Assembly: GCA_937900675.1 (NCBI GenBank)
Contig: CALCEA010000146.1
Coordinates: forward strand, 1-13,551
Reading direction: 5' to 3'
Source: an uncultured Chitinophagaceae bacterium
GTDB taxonomy: Bacteria > Bacteroidota > Bacteroidia > Chitinophagales > Chitinophagaceae
DNA length: 13,551 bases
Under the pieces are notes generated by a model, which saw only the letters and a list, made by a program, of their open reading frames with translations, had not been told where the DNA came from and did no database searches. The position numbers and the translations under genes were made by a program. Below are positions 1-6,162 of this stretch, piece after piece. The stretch's first letter is position 1. Every line of letters starts with the position of its first letter.

Positions 1-734
1 GCATGCATCTGATTGTTTTTAAAATCGTAATTGTTCTTTGTAATATAATCAAAGGTCTTTTCTTTATTGCCTTCGAAATTCATAATCAAATAAGGGTATA
101 CCAATAAAGCCTCGTTTCTCGCCCTTTCACTCAATTCATCTCTACTGTTTAAATATCTTAAGACCATGGCATTGCCATCGCTTATTTTGCCAGATAAGCC
201 CAATACATTTGCCATCCATTGATATCCTTTTGGAATAGTACCAATCACTGTAGTTAAAATGCCTAAGTAGACATCATTAGGTGTGAACTTTGGATACTTT
301 CTTTTATTCTCTTTAAAGTTCAAATAGGCTTTTCTAAAATCTAATGCTGCTTCCCAGTTCTTATCAAATCTGATAGCCACCAATGATTTATGCAAATGAG
401 CTAATCCTAAACTATATAAATAATAAGGGGAGTTCTGAGGACCTGTCTCTAATAGTTCAATTCTTCTCTTGAAATTGGGGTAAAGCTGATTGTATTCCTG
501 TGTGTTCTCATTTAAGAATAACTGATAAAAATCTGCATAGCTTTCTAAAAGAGGGTAGGATAAATTAGTTGGATTGTTTTTTTTGTCTGAGGCAATCCAT
601 TTTCTGGCTTCAGGGATTCTAAGAGAAGTGATAGATTCATAAATGGATTGAGTTCGATCATTCCAGGTATAATTTAATTGAGCCGTACTTTTTAGGTATG
701 CCAATAGGGCCATCATCAACAGCAATCTTCTCAT
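1..734 (-). CDS. Exported helical-repeat (TPR-like) protein of unknown function, 3' end outside window
   Basis: The reading frame is open from an ATG at 734 to the left edge, giving 244 codons with the C-terminus missing. Residues 1-18 form a Sec signal peptide: two Arg after the Met, a Leu/Met-rich core, and a probable cut near S-T-A-Q (16-19). The mature part is rich in aromatic and charged residues spaced as in helical hairpins, and there are no catalytic motifs. A stretch around residues 157-195 (glycines near 158, 165, 170, 179, 182 and 187, then Leu-Arg-Tyr-Leu) recalls the TTC39/IML2-like (DUF3808) TPR family, but this rests on memory of the pattern and is weak. The start lies only five bases beyond the U-tract of the upstream gene's terminator, and no TAnnTTTG box is visible in the gap, so its transcription is unclear. 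Probably periplasmic or outer-membrane associated; function unknown. Confidence 0.8.
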   Translation of the reverse strand, partial: MRRLLLMMALLAYLKSTAQLNYTWNDRTQSIYESITSLRIPEARKWIASDKKNNPTNLSYPLLESYADFYQLFLNENTQEYNQLYPNFKRRIELLETGPQNSPYYLYSLGLAHLHKSLVAIRFDKNWEAALDFRKAYLNFKENKRKYPKFTPNDVYLGILTTVIGTIPKGYQWMANVLGLSGKISDGNAMVLRYLNSRDELSERARNEALLVYPYLIMNFEGNKEKTFDYITKNNYDFKNNQMH

Positions 735-738
735 GGTG

Positions 739-777
739 TAAAAATAAAGAAAGGGTAGCTGTTAGGCTACCCTTTCT
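739..777 (-). terminator. Rho-independent terminator after the zinc-ribbon gene
   Basis: A perfect 12-bp stem (748-759 with 766-777) with a 6-nt loop (760-765). Read on the minus strand it is followed by a T-rich run, TTATTTTTA (739-747). It lies 24 bp beyond the stop of the zinc-ribbon gene and ends just before the start codon at 734, so it may also act as a leader hairpin for that gene. Confidence 0.85.
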
Positions 778-800
778 GGGAATATTTTAATAGTGTAATA

Positions 801-1553
801 CTATTTGTTGTCCTTTTCTGCCATCTCAGATTCTACCAAGATACGACCACAGTTTTCACAAACAATGATCTTCTTGTGTAAACGAATCTCGCTTTGACGC
901 TGAGGAGGGATAGAGTTGAAACATCCACCACAAGCATCTCTTTCTACAGCTACCACAGCTAAGCCATTTCTGTAGCTATTTCTGATTCTATCATAGCTAT
1001 ACAATAAACGCTCATCGATATGAGTTCTAGCTTCTTCGCTCTTTGATCTCAATTCTTTCTCTTCAATTTCTGTATCAGCAATGATTTTCTCTAATTCACT
1101 TTTCTTATGAGTTAAAACACCTTCTTTAGTAGCAATGTTTTTCTTAGCGTTCTCTAAAGCTTTCACTTTCTCCGCTAATTCTTCGTTCGCATCACGAATA
1201 TGCTTCTCGGCTAATTTGATCTCTAAGCCTTGCATTTCAATTTCCTTATTGATTGCTTCGAACTCTCTATTGTTCTTTACATTATCACTTTGTTGCTCAT
1301 ATTTAGCCAATAAAGCTTCGCTTTCTTTGATTGCTGCTTTCTTGTCTTCGATGAACTCAGTAATACCATTAATCTCTTCTTCAATTCTTGTTTGTCTGTT
1401 CACTAAACCTTGTACCTCGTCTTCCAAATCTTTCACTTCCATCGGTAATTCACCGCGTAAGATTTCGATTTGATCGATACTGCTATCAACGCGTTGAAGA
1501 CGGTAAAGATTCACTAATTTTTCTTCTACTGAAAAGTCTTTGACTGATGCCAT
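801..1553 (-). CDS. Coiled-coil C4-type zinc-ribbon protein (DUF164/CdsZ-like)
   Basis: A 250-residue protein. Residues about 8-190 form a long, Glu/Lys-rich antiparallel coiled coil. It includes the family-typical segment N-N-R-E-F-E-A-I-N-K-E-I-E (94-106). The C-terminal zinc ribbon has two Cys pairs, C208/C211 and C232/C235. This layout matches the C4 zinc-ribbon family that includes Helicobacter HP0958 (FlgZ) and chlamydial CdsZ. Those proteins are thought to act as RNA- or protein-binding adaptors; the role in Bacteroidota is not established. It sits 9 bp downstream of the Nif3-like gene on the same strand, so the two are probably co-transcribed, and a strong terminator follows. Cytoplasmic, with no signal peptide. 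Confidence 0.92.
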   Translation of the reverse strand: MASVKDFSVEEKLVNLYRLQRVDSSIDQIEILRGELPMEVKDLEDEVQGLVNRQTRIEEEINGITEFIEDKKAAIKESEALLAKYEQQSDNVKNNREFEAINKEIEMQGLEIKLAEKHIRDANEELAEKVKALENAKKNIATKEGVLTHKKSELEKIIADTEIEEKELRSKSEEARTHIDERLLYSYDRIRNSYRNGLAVVAVERDACGGCFNSIPPQRQSEIRLHKKIIVCENCGRILVESEMAEKDNK

Positions 1554-1562
1554 ATTTCAAGT

Positions 1563-2363
1563 TTATTTAAGATAAGTTACCGGTTGGGTATTCACCAATG
1601 ATCGGAGGACGGCAAAGGTAGGGAATTTAATGCTTAAATAAGCAACAATTAGGTCAGGAACATACTGTTCACTCTCCCCATGTCCTATATCCACCAAAAG
1701 TAGTTGATTATCAGCCTCAAAAAACTCGTGATATTTAAGGTCGCTAGTGATAAAACAGTCTACTTTTTGCTGTTTTGCAATATCTATGAGAAAACTTCCA
1801 CTACCACCACATAAGGCAATGGTTTTCAGTTGATTATTAACAATAGGAGTATGCTTTAAAACAGATAAATGAAATTTCTCTTTCACCCAATGTAAAAAAG
1901 ACCCAGCTTCGGTTTCTAATGGAAGCTCGCCCACAATACCAGCTCCAATGGGTTGACCATTTTGGTCAAATTTTCCAGGAATAGAGGCTAATATTTTTCG
2001 ATTGGTTAACTGAAGTTGATCAGCTAGGCTTTTATTCACCCCATCGATCACATTGTCTAGGTTAGTATGGAAGGCATAAAGGCTAATATTGTTACTTATA
2101 GCTTTAATTAAAGTACGACCTATAAAATGATTGATATTCAGTTGTTTAACTCCTTTAAAAATTATAGGATGATGGCTTACAATTAAGTTACATCCCTTGG
2201 CAATCGCTTCGTCAATAACAGCTTCTGTACAGTCTAAAGAACACAAGACGCCGGTACATTCTTGGCTTGGATTGCCACTGATTAAGCCCGAATTATCATA
2301 AGATTCCTGAAAGTCTAATGGAGCCCATTGCTCTAAAGAATGAATAATTTCTTGAATTTGCAT
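1563..2363 (-). CDS. Nif3-like dinuclear metal centre protein, short form
   Basis: A 266-residue protein of the Nif3/YbgI (DUF34) family, which forms toroidal hexamers with a two-metal site on each subunit. All five expected ligands can be placed: H64 and H65 in S-H-H-P, D103 in N-L-D-N, and H228 and E232 in G-H-G-E-S-E. Other family motifs are C-G-G-S-G (185-189) and I-T-S-D-L-K-Y-H-E (205-213). Many Bacteroidota and Gram-positive members are about 360-370 residues with a PII/CutA-like insert in the middle; here the region between residues 115 and 180 is short, as in E. coli YbgI. The family has been linked to GTP cyclohydrolase type activity and metal handling, but no reaction is firmly assigned. 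First gene of a unit with the zinc-ribbon gene and divergent from the photolyase gene over a 56-bp spacer. Confidence 0.95.
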   Translation of the reverse strand: MQIQEIIHSLEQWAPLDFQESYDNSGLISGNPSQECTGVLCSLDCTEAVIDEAIAKGCNLIVSHHPIIFKGVKQLNINHFIGRTLIKAISNNISLYAFHTNLDNVIDGVNKSLADQLQLTNRKILASIPGKFDQNGQPIGAGIVGELPLETEAGSFLHWVKEKFHLSVLKHTPIVNNQLKTIALCGGSGSFLIDIAKQQKVDCFITSDLKYHEFFEADNQLLLVDIGHGESEQYVPDLIVAYLSIKFPTFAVLRSLVNTQPVTYLK

Positions 2364-2419
2364 GGGTTAAAATTAACTATAAAACCCAACTATTTATGCT
2401 TTAAATTGTTAAACAAAAT

Positions 2420-3742
2420 ATGAAAAAGGCAATCTCGGTTTTTTGGTTTAGAAGGGATTTAAGGTGGCAGGACAATGTGGGTTTATACCATGCTTTATAC
2501 CAAGCTAAATTAGGGGGGCATCAGGTGCTTCCTATTTTCATTTTTGACAAAACCATTTTGGATCAATTAGAAGATACGGCAGATAGAAGGGTGGATTTTA
2601 TCCATCAAACTTTAACCAGATTACAGGACGAATTGGTACCCAAAGGGAAGACTTTATGGGTTCGTTACGGGAAGCCATTGGAGGTTTTTGAAAAGCTATT
2701 TGGGGAATTTAATATCCAGTCAGTTTATACCAATCACGATTATGGTCCAAAAGCCAATGCAAGGGATGAGGCCATTGAAAAATTGGCAGCATCCAAGGGA
2801 GCCAGTTTTCATCATTTCAAAGACCAAGTGATTTTTGAAAAGGACGAAGTGATCAAAGATGATGGAAAGCCTTACACCGTTTATACCCCATATGCCAATA
2901 AATGGAGAGCCACTTGGGCAAAGCAAACCCCTAAAAAACATCCTTCAGAAAAACTATTGGATTATTTTTTAGATAGCAAGCCTTTTAAGTTACCTAGTTT
3001 AAAAGAGATTGGTTTTTCTAAAACTGACTTGGTCATCCCTCCCATGAAATACCAAGAGGGGCTTATCAAAAAATATTCAGAGCAAAGAGATTTTCCAGCA
3101 TTAGAGGGTACCACTCATTTAAGTGTGCACTTAAGATTTGGAACCATCTCTGCAAGAACACTGGCTTTGGAAACACAGCATTTGAATAGCACTTTTTTCA
3201 ATGAATTAATTTGGAGAGATTTTTATCATATGATCCTTTGGCATTTCCCCCATATTGCTCAAGGAAAATCCTTTAAGCCAAAATATGATTTTATCCAATG
3301 GCGAAATAACGAAGCTGAATTTAAAGCTTGGTGTGAAGGCAAGACAGGCTATCCGATTGTAGATGCCGGCATGCGTGAATTAAATGCAACAGGTTTTATG
3401 CATAATCGTGTAAGAATGATTGTAGCAAGTTTTTTAACCAAGCATTTATTAATTGATTGGAGATGGGGCGAGCAATATTTTGCACAAAAACTATTGGACT
3501 TTGATTTAGCTGCTAATAATGGAGGATGGCAATGGGCTAGTGGAAGTGGATGTGATGCAGCGCCTTATTTTAGAGTCTTCAATCCAAGATTACAAACAGA
3601 GAAGTTTGATAAAGAATTAAAGTATATCCGCAAATGGGTGCCTGAATTAGATAGCTTGGATTATCCCAAACCTATTGTGGTGCATGAAGTAGCTAGAGAA
3701 AGAGTGTTGAAAGCTTATTCTGCTGCATTGAAAGATGAGTAA
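2420..3742 (+). CDS. phrB: Deoxyribodipyrimidine photolyase (class I CPD photolyase)
   Basis: A 440-residue flavoprotein that repairs UV-induced cyclobutane pyrimidine dimers with blue light. The N-terminal Rossmann-like antenna domain starts W-F-R-R-D-L-R (9-15). The C-terminal FAD domain has I-W-R-D-F-Y (264-269), G-K-T-G-Y-P-I-V-D-A-G-M-R (307-319) and A-A-N-N-G-G-W-Q-W (364-372). By alignment from memory to E. coli PhrB, the electron-transfer Trp triad is W294, W347 and W370; the dimer-contacting Trps are W265 and W372; and N366 is the Asn near flavin N5. The MTHF-binding Asn/Glu pair of E. coli (108/109) falls on K111/A112, so a folate antenna is doubtful. It lacks about 20 residues near the C-terminus relative to E. 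coli. Its end overlaps the convergent mqnD by 28 bp with no terminator between. Confidence 0.96.
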   Translation: MKKAISVFWFRRDLRWQDNVGLYHALYQAKLGGHQVLPIFIFDKTILDQLEDTADRRVDFIHQTLTRLQDELVPKGKTLWVRYGKPLEVFEKLFGEFNIQSVYTNHDYGPKANARDEAIEKLAASKGASFHHFKDQVIFEKDEVIKDDGKPYTVYTPYANKWRATWAKQTPKKHPSEKLLDYFLDSKPFKLPSLKEIGFSKTDLVIPPMKYQEGLIKKYSEQRDFPALEGTTHLSVHLRFGTISARTLALETQHLNSTFFNELIWRDFYHMILWHFPHIAQGKSFKPKYDFIQWRNNEAEFKAWCEGKTGYPIVDAGMRELNATGFMHNRVRMIVASFLTKHLLIDWRWGEQYFAQKLLDFDLAANNGGWQWASGSGCDAAPYFRVFNPRLQTEKFDKELKYIRKWVPELDSLDYPKPIVVHEVARERVLKAYSAALKDE

Positions 3743-4518
3743 ACTTTTTCTAAAGCTGCAATAGCATTAGCTCCTTGTGTACCCATATCTATGCTAAAAT
3801 CGTTTACATATAAATCAATATGTTGACGCATTACTTGTTCTGACATTTCTTGTGAATGGCATTTCACAAATTCAGGTAAGGTATCGTAACTATTTTTAAA
3901 AGCGTATTCAACACTTTCTTTAATCAATGTATCAATGATGGATATCTCGTTTTGATCACGATCTTTTCTAGCGATGATGCCTCCTAATGGAATGGGTGCA
4001 TTAAATGTTTCTTCAAAATAGGTACCTAAGTCCATCCATTTTTTCAATCCCTTTTGCGCATAAGTAAATCTATTCTCATGTATAATGACGCCTGCATCTA
4101 CTTTGCCAGATAATACTGCGTCTTCAATTTCATTAAATACTAAAAAGATTTTGTTGCTTGCATTTGGGAAAGCCAAACTAAATAATAAATTTGCGGTTGT
4201 GTTTACCCCAGGTATTGCCACTTTCATAGTAGCTGCGTCGGGTTGTTGGTCTTTATAAATTAATAATGGTCCAACTCCTTTGCCTAAAGCGCCACCGCTT
4301 TTTAATAATTGGTATTGCTCTTTTAATAATGGCCAAACGCCATAACTAATTTTTGAATAAGGTAGTTTTCCCGCTAATGCCCATTCATTCAAGGTTTGCA
4401 CATCTTCTAAATGAATATTAAATGTGTATCCCTTGGTGTCTATTTTTTGATTCACCAATGCATCAAAAATAAAAGTATCGTTAGGGCAGGGAGAAAATCC
4501 CAAATCAATTACTGGCAT
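3715..4518 (-). CDS. mqnD: 1,4-dihydroxy-6-naphthoate synthase (MqnD)
   Basis: A 267-residue protein of the MqnA/MqnD family with a periplasmic-binding-protein-like fold but no signal peptide, so cytoplasmic. MqnD converts cyclic dehypoxanthine futalosine to 1,4-dihydroxy-6-naphthoate in the futalosine route to menaquinone. The MqnD-type motifs are S-P-C-P-N-D-T-F (9-16), K-I-S-Y-G (56-60), G-G-A-L-G-K-G-V-G-P (75-84), P-G-x-N-T-T-A (103-109) and H-E-N-R-F (147-151); the His of the last is the proposed catalytic base in the Thermus enzyme. It begins one base after the mqnB stop, so the two are surely co-transcribed. mqnA, mqnC and mqnE are not in this window. The 3' end overlaps the photolyase gene on the other strand. 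Confidence 0.95.
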   Translation of the reverse strand: MPVIDLGFSPCPNDTFIFDALVNQKIDTKGYTFNIHLEDVQTLNEWALAGKLPYSKISYGVWPLLKEQYQLLKSGGALGKGVGPLLIYKDQQPDAATMKVAIPGVNTTANLLFSLAFPNASNKIFLVFNEIEDAVLSGKVDAGVIIHENRFTYAQKGLKKWMDLGTYFEETFNAPIPLGGIIARKDRDQNEISIIDTLIKESVEYAFKNSYDTLPEFVKCHSQEMSEQVMRQHIDLYVNDFSIDMGTQGANAIAALEKVYSSFNAAE

Positions 4519-4519
4519 C

Positions 4520-5188
4520 TTAAGCTATTTTATGCAATGCATCTAAGTATTGTAATAAGGTTTCATTCAAATTATAAATTGCATCCCGCATTTTCCATTT
4601 GCTCTTATCTCTTTCTCCAACATAATTACTCACTGCGCGCAATTGTATAAAAGGAATATGTAAGTCTCTTCCTATATAATGAAGTGCTGCACCTTCCATA
4701 GATTCAATACTGGCTTTATATCTAACACTATATAAATCAATCGCTGCTTTGCTTGTTGAAATGGTATTCACTGTAACTGCTTTTTTAGTGGGCAGTTTCA
4801 ATAAATTAAATTGATTCAAGAAAGGATTAGGTAAAGATTTTTTTTCATAAGGTGCATCATTGGGTTGATCTAATTTTAAATCAAATAAATCCTTCCATGT
4901 TTTCTTTTCATACACGCCAATATCTCCAGCAAAGTCATCTTTAATCGCGAATACTTTACCTAAAGGAATTTTTTTATCAAAACTTCCAGCTACACCCACT
5001 TGAATTATTAAACTAGGCGTTTCTTGCACAAACATTTTCATCAAAGAAACACTGGATGCTAAAAGTCCCACGCCAGATTCATGAAAACCCACAGAGAATC
5101 GCTTGTTTAACTTTACATAGGCTGGATTGATTTTTTGAAAACAAGGCATCCATTCGCCATGTGTTGCAGCAGTAATAATGATTCTCAT
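4520..5188 (-). CDS. mqnB: Futalosine hydrolase (MqnB)
   Basis: A 222-residue nucleoside phosphorylase-fold enzyme that removes hypoxanthine from futalosine in the alternative menaquinone pathway. It starts M-R-I-I-I-T-A-A-T, the first strand of the fold. Visible motifs are V-G-V-A-G-S-F (64-70), the ribose-binding S-M-E-G-A-A (163-168) and R-A-V-S-N-Y-V-G-x-R-D (184-194, except E192 before R193), followed by a Trp at 198. The SN in place of the usual SD of MTA/SAH nucleosidases is typical of futalosine hydrolases. The frame stays open upstream to 5296, but that extension would run through the divergent pterin gene and past both promoter boxes, so the ATG at 5188 is chosen. First gene of the mqnB-mqnD unit. 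Confidence 0.93.
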   Translation of the reverse strand: MRIIITAATHGEWMPCFQKINPAYVKLNKRFSVGFHESGVGLLASSVSLMKMFVQETPSLIIQVGVAGSFDKKIPLGKVFAIKDDFAGDIGVYEKKTWKDLFDLKLDQPNDAPYEKKSLPNPFLNQFNLLKLPTKKAVTVNTISTSKAAIDLYSVRYKASIESMEGAALHYIGRDLHIPFIQLRAVSNYVGERDKSKWKMRDAIYNLNETLLQYLDALHKIA

Positions 5189-5203
5189 AAGGTAAAGTTC
5201 CAT

Positions 5204-5211
5204 CAAATTTA
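5204..5211 (-). promoter_or_regulatory. Bacteroidota -7 promoter element for mqnB
   Basis: On the minus strand these bases read TAAATTTG, an exact match to the Bacteroidota -7 consensus TAnnTTTG. They lie 15 bp upstream of the mqnB ATG, which would give a very short leader. No convincing -33 TTG is seen at the usual spacing; the nearest, at 5236-5238, is a few bases too far. The box abuts the opposing box at 5212-5219. Confidence 0.55.
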
Positions 5212-5219
5212 TATCTTTG
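5212..5219 (+). promoter_or_regulatory. Bacteroidota -7 promoter element for the first pterin synthase
   Basis: These bases read TATCTTTG, an exact match to TAnnTTTG. They end 18 bp before the ATG at 5238. The box contains the TTG at 5217 that could otherwise be read as a start codon, so transcription from here excludes that start and supports 5238. A -33 element is not evident. Confidence 0.55.
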
Positions 5220-5237
5220 CAAAAATTACCCGAACCA

Positions 5238-5645
5238 ATGGTGTATTTAACTAGAGTAGAACATTTTAATGCAGCGCATAAATTAGCCCATCCCAATTGG
5301 TCTAAAGAGAAGAACGAAGAAGTGTTTGGTGTTTGTGCTAATGAGAACTGGCATGGACATAATTATGAACTATTGGTAACCATCAAGGGTGAAACAGATG
5401 CAGAAACAGGTTTTTTATATGATGTTAAGAAATTAAGCACCATCATAAAGCAATACGTAATTGATCAACTAGATCATAAGAATTTAAACTTAGATGTTCC
5501 CTTTATGGCAGGTAAAATGTGTAGCACTGAAAACCTAGCCATCGCCATATGGGAGCAGTTAGCACCTCATTTACCCTCCAATGTGCAGTTGCATTGTGTT
5601 AAATTATACGAAACTCCAAGAATTTTTGTTGAGTATTTCGGCTAA
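5238..5645 (+). CDS. 6-pyruvoyl-tetrahydropterin synthase/QueD-family protein, copy 1
   Basis: A 135-residue T-fold enzyme acting on dihydroneopterin triphosphate. The zinc ligands are H14, H39 and H41 (H-G-H-N-Y at 39-43). The catalytic set is C33 with D79-H80 in L-D-H-K-N-L-N-L-D, and the pterin-anchoring Glu is E125 in Y-E-T-P-R. The Cys lies five residues before H-G-H, as in animal PTPS, whereas E. coli-type QueD has three. The product could therefore be 6-carboxy-tetrahydropterin (queuosine) or 6-pyruvoyl-tetrahydropterin (tetrahydrobiopterin type); the sequence does not decide. An in-frame TTG at 5217 is rejected as the start because it lies in a -7 promoter box. A second, roughly half-identical copy follows 103 bp downstream. 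Confidence 0.9.
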   Translation: MVYLTRVEHFNAAHKLAHPNWSKEKNEEVFGVCANENWHGHNYELLVTIKGETDAETGFLYDVKKLSTIIKQYVIDQLDHKNLNLDVPFMAGKMCSTENLAIAIWEQLAPHLPSNVQLHCVKLYETPRIFVEYFG

Positions 5646-5666
5646 AACAGCCTTAAAAACATAAAC

Positions 5667-5694
5667 GTTTAATTTTTTAGTAAAAAGATTAAAC
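5667..5694 (+). terminator. AT-rich hairpin between the two pterin synthase genes
   Basis: Seven bases, GTTTAAT (5667-5673), pair with ATTAAAC (5688-5694). Inside them TTTTT (5674-5678) pairs with AAAAA (5682-5686), leaving G5687 bulged and a 3-nt loop. It lies 21 bp after the copy 1 stop and upstream of the copy 2 promoter box. There is no U-tract after the stem on the plus strand, so it is a weak terminator candidate; an RNA-processing site or protein-binding site is also possible. The 10-bp palindrome TAAACGTTTA (5662-5671) overlaps its left arm. Confidence 0.35.
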
Positions 5695-5724
5695 AAAATG
5701 AATTTCCAAGCGTTATTAATGTAG

Positions 5725-5732
5725 TAACTTTG
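5725..5732 (+). promoter_or_regulatory. Bacteroidota -7 promoter element for the second pterin synthase
   Basis: These bases read TAACTTTG, an exact match to TAnnTTTG, 16 bp before the ATG at 5749. The spacing to the start is like that of the boxes ahead of the first copy and of fabD. No clear -33 TTG at the expected distance. It implies that copy 2 and folE can be transcribed separately from copy 1. Confidence 0.55.
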
Positions 5733-5748
5733 ATACTTAAATTATTAC

Positions 5749-6162
5749 ATGTCAGAAAAAGTAGCGGTTTTTAGAAAAGAGCATTTTAACGCAGCCCACA
5801 GATTATTTTGTCCGGACTGGTCTGATGCTGAAAATAAGCGCGTTTTTGGAGCCTGTAGTAATCCAAATTATCATGGTCACAACTATGAATTAGTAGTACA
5901 AGTTATTGGCTATCCTGATCCAATCACAGGTTTTGTGATTAATACCAAAGATTTAAGTACCATCGTTCAAGAAGAAGTGATCTCAAAGTTCGACCACAAA
6001 AATTTAAACTTAGATACCGACGCTTTTAAAAACCTAAATCCATCTGCTGAAAATATTGCGATTGTGATTTACAATTTATTAAGACCTCGCATTACTGAGT
6101 CATTAGAATTAAAAATTCGACTGTATGAAACAGAAAGAAACTATGTTGACTACCCAGCCTAA
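5749..6162 (+). CDS. 6-pyruvoyl-tetrahydropterin synthase/QueD-family protein, copy 2
   Basis: A 137-residue paralogue of the preceding gene, aligning over almost its whole length with about half the residues identical by eye. All functional positions are kept: zinc ligands H17, H42 and H44, catalytic C36 and D82-H83, and E127 in Y-E-T-E-R. The Cys-to-H-G-H spacing is again five residues. The region after L-N-L-D (88 onward) differs most from copy 1, which could mean a different substrate exit or product. The 3' end overlaps the folE start region by 38 bp (or 20 bp with the later folE start), so the two are probably translationally coupled. As with copy 1, queuosine precursor or biopterin-type product cannot be decided from sequence alone. 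Confidence 0.9.
   Translation: MSEKVAVFRKEHFNAAHRLFCPDWSDAENKRVFGACSNPNYHGHNYELVVQVIGYPDPITGFVINTKDLSTIVQEEVISKFDHKNLNLDTDAFKNLNPSAENIAIVIYNLLRPRITESLELKIRLYETERNYVDYPA

Noticed and set aside
1135..1473. Open plus-strand frame opposite the zinc-ribbon gene
   Set aside because: A Ser/Phe/Leu-rich product is the expected antisense of Glu/Lys-rich coiled-coil coding; no support as a gene.
5217..5237. TTG start for the first pterin synthase
   Set aside because: The TTG is part of the TATCTTTG promoter box, so it would not be in the mRNA; the ATG at 5238 also fits the paralogue's N-terminus.
5189..5296. Upstream extension of mqnB by 36 residues
   Set aside because: It would run through the divergent pterin gene start and both -7 boxes, and it lies before the conserved first strand of the nucleosidase fold.
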